Source of the DNA: Pseudomonadota bacterium
GTDB taxonomy: Bacteria > Pseudomonadota > Gammaproteobacteria > Burkholderiales > Chitinibacteraceae
Direction of reading: 5' to 3'
Length of the DNA stretch: 33,852 bases
Assembly: GCA_026399755.1 (NCBI GenBank)
Contig: JAPLQI010000040.1
Location: 1-33,852, forward strand
Shown: piece by piece, positions 33,301-33,852 of the stretch
Numbering within the stretch: the stretch's first letter is position 1
Layout: the number at the start of each line of letters is the position of its first letter
Made by a program: the position numbers and the translations under genes
Notes under the pieces: generated by a model
What the model was told of the DNA's origin: nothing
The model's database searches: none
Seen by the model: only the letters and a program-made list of their open reading frames with translations

Positions 33301-33852
33301 CGGTGATTGGATTGAAGCTTTCGCCTGGTAGCTTAGGATCGGTTGGTACGGGGATATCGTTTTCTGGTGTGACATTGACGGTCACGCTGCTATTTACCAC
33401 ATTGCCGTTTTTATCTACGGCGCTGTAGTTAAAGGTCGCATCGCCGTTAAAGTCTTTGGCTGGCGTAAAGGTGACGGTGCCGTCTGCATTTAGCACGACT
33501 GTGCCGTTGCTTGGGTTGCTGACTGAAGTCAACTTCAGCGGGCCGTTATCACCTGCGCTGTCATTGCCCAATAGCTTGTCAGCCGTCAGAACAAGAGCTG
33601 TGTCTTCCTTGGTTGTAGCGGCATCTGGGTTAGCAATCGGTGCATCGCCCGGTGTGAAGTTCAGATCGATCACCGCCGTGGTTGTGCCGCCCTTGCCGTC
33701 AGAAACGCTAACGGTGAATTGATCCTTACCGATGTAATCCAGATTCGGCGTGTAAACATAACTACCATCGGCGTTCACGGTCACCGAGCCGTGAGTCGGT
33801 TGATCTTTTGCACTGAACACCAGCTTATCGCCATCCACATCAGTGGCAACGA
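30326..33852 (-). CDS. Giant RTX adhesin, C-terminal part (cut by window end)
   Basis: The frame continues to the window edge, so only about 1,175 C-terminal residues are seen. In order they show cadherin-like/Ig-like repeats with 'DGDKL', 'G-YTYTP' and 'EDT' signatures, a PA14-like carbohydrate-binding domain (about 32120-32560, LEEGKTYTFSGYVDD), more cadherin-like repeats, glycine-aspartate RTX nonapeptides (about 30743-30925, for example GGLGNDVLRGGSGNDVLRGD), and a C-terminal type I secretion domain (VMDFNQ, DKLDMRDLLIG, VDLTGASDADILKNLL) of the VCA0849 subclass. It would be exported by a type I secretion system and act in surface attachment or biofilm formation. Convergent with the defence operon. 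Confidence 0.92.
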   Translation of the reverse strand, partial: VATDVDGDKLVFSAKDQPTHGSVTVNADGSYVYTPNLDYIGKDQFTVSVSDGKGGTTTAVIDLNFTPGDAPIANPDAATTKEDTALVLTADKLLGNDSAGDNGPLKLTSVSNPSNGTVVLNADGTVTFTPAKDFNGDATFNYSAVDKNGNVVNSSVTVNVTPENDIPVPTDPKLPGESFNPITGNYAHTTPEDTAVKGKVVATDADGDKLTYTVSGQPTHGTVDFKADGTYTYTPSKDYNGKDSFSVLVDDGHGGKVTSIVNIDITPVNDAPTTSGGTISGSEDTYLVSGTGGFTWASFNIKDVDSADSALSIKITSLPADGKLQFFNGTGWENISSNNSFSKSDIDGGKLRFVPDANESGGNSFNTAGTGDQKSHYAAFNYEVSDGSQKSSAEMRVDIKPVADAPIISIGGISLVNGSTSTVTPPKGNGLTQQYYAPDANDNLNTTTARTPTRIETELEGKVPTSTTIVTTPDVYVPNGASAPSGIATDSAYRVSGLVYLEEGKTYTFSGYVDDTSLLKIGGVELMNRPYDGYGTFTATPFIPGKSGYYTVEMIVYNASNVGALDLNVSVNGGKAADFNTSNFPLYSNLAQLENSGGLHSNLVATGDGGYYPQGISGQEDSFIKLFGLAAKLSDTDGSESLQSLSLTELKAGSTVFDGVRTFSVPSDGSVLNLKGWDLNNLQIRPPRDFFGEYKVGLQAVSVENSTGETATNNAIVSIQVANTNDTPTTNDDSASIREDSTPNPITGNVLSNDIDVDGDKLVVQAINNIAANVGKAISGQFGQLTINADGGYSYTLDNSNPRVNALNDRDTLSEKFTYTASDGKGGTSTATLTINIQGHTDPVVIMGSSYNDQIGDMFGESNNLWTNEKTEGTVIDLQLGGGAIIGAPNPNPGQRFQYTQSVDQVIDAGGGNDYVESGRGDDVIYAGDSDSAGYQFADILGHKLMTLNLGGLVDSSTQLFSAAVGVSNPKADVVNGGSGHDAIFGQSGVDLLYGHTGNDYLDGGSDNDALRGGLGNDVLRGGSGNDVLRGDAGDDVFLWMPGDQAVARGATAAGTGNEFGIGANINVVKTATDVVMDFNQSVTAGNNDKLDMRDLLIGETHGSNDIGNLLNYLHVEKTGGSTVIHVSTAGEFNTGYSAGKEDQTIILQGVDLTGASDADILKNLLQNNKLIVD

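Overview
The window looks like an accessory, island-type stretch of a Gram-negative proteobacterial chromosome. The RTX adhesin, the RavA/ViaA pair, the integron-type attC sites and the GmtX/Y/Z trio all fit Proteobacteria. The sequence alone does not fix the genus; a betaproteobacterium related to Neisseriales/Chromobacteriaceae is a guess. There are no rRNA, tRNA or CRISPR features. Base composition changes block by block (judged by eye, not computed): very AT-rich at about 3.9-7.3 kb, GC-rich at about 10.5-15.6 kb, intermediate elsewhere. This suggests a mosaic of separately acquired pieces.

Block 1 (1-7.7 kb): a five-gene minus-strand set runs FAD/NAD(P)-binding enzyme, AEC permease, ATP-grasp ligase, MFS exporter, arylamine N-acetyltransferase-like enzyme. 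It reads like a small biosynthesis-and-export cluster for an amide- or peptide-type metabolite that I do not recognise. It is bracketed by two oppositely oriented copies of a RhuM 3' remnant plus terminator. A third, diverged copy of the terminator part lies just outside.

Block 2 (7.8-10.2 kb): a run of integron gene cassettes, all on the minus strand. There are four good attC sites, one possible palindromic attC, one degenerate half-site, and five small unknown genes including a secreted protein and a Cys-rich protein. No integrase gene is in the window. Two 53-bp direct repeats bracket the array.

Block 3 (10.6-16.5 kb): the Gamma-Mobile-Trio, gmtY-gmtZ-gmtX on the minus strand with translational overlaps. 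It is preceded by a divergent promoter region with two 10-bp palindromes, a small helix-turn-helix protein, and an XRE regulator with its own pair of palindromic operator candidates.

Block 4 (16.6-30.3 kb): a plus-strand defence operon. It contains a half-length hsdS, hsdM, full hsdS, an anti-phage dCTP deaminase, a frameshifted GIY-YIG gene, the dead 5' end of another hsdR, a RavA-ViaA pair, the intact hsdR and a YgjP/DUF45 metallopeptidase. It ends at a strong bidirectional terminator. Most junctions overlap or nearly touch, so nucleotide depletion, the RavA/ViaA chaperone pair and DNA restriction are probably expressed together. The hsdR scar shows the central genes lie inside an older restriction locus.

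Block 5 (30.3-33.85 kb): the C-terminal part of a giant RTX adhesin on the minus strand, cut by the window end.

The best candidates for something undescribed are the composite restriction/deaminase/RavA-ViaA operon, the five-gene metabolite cluster, and a GMT module sitting against an integron cassette array.
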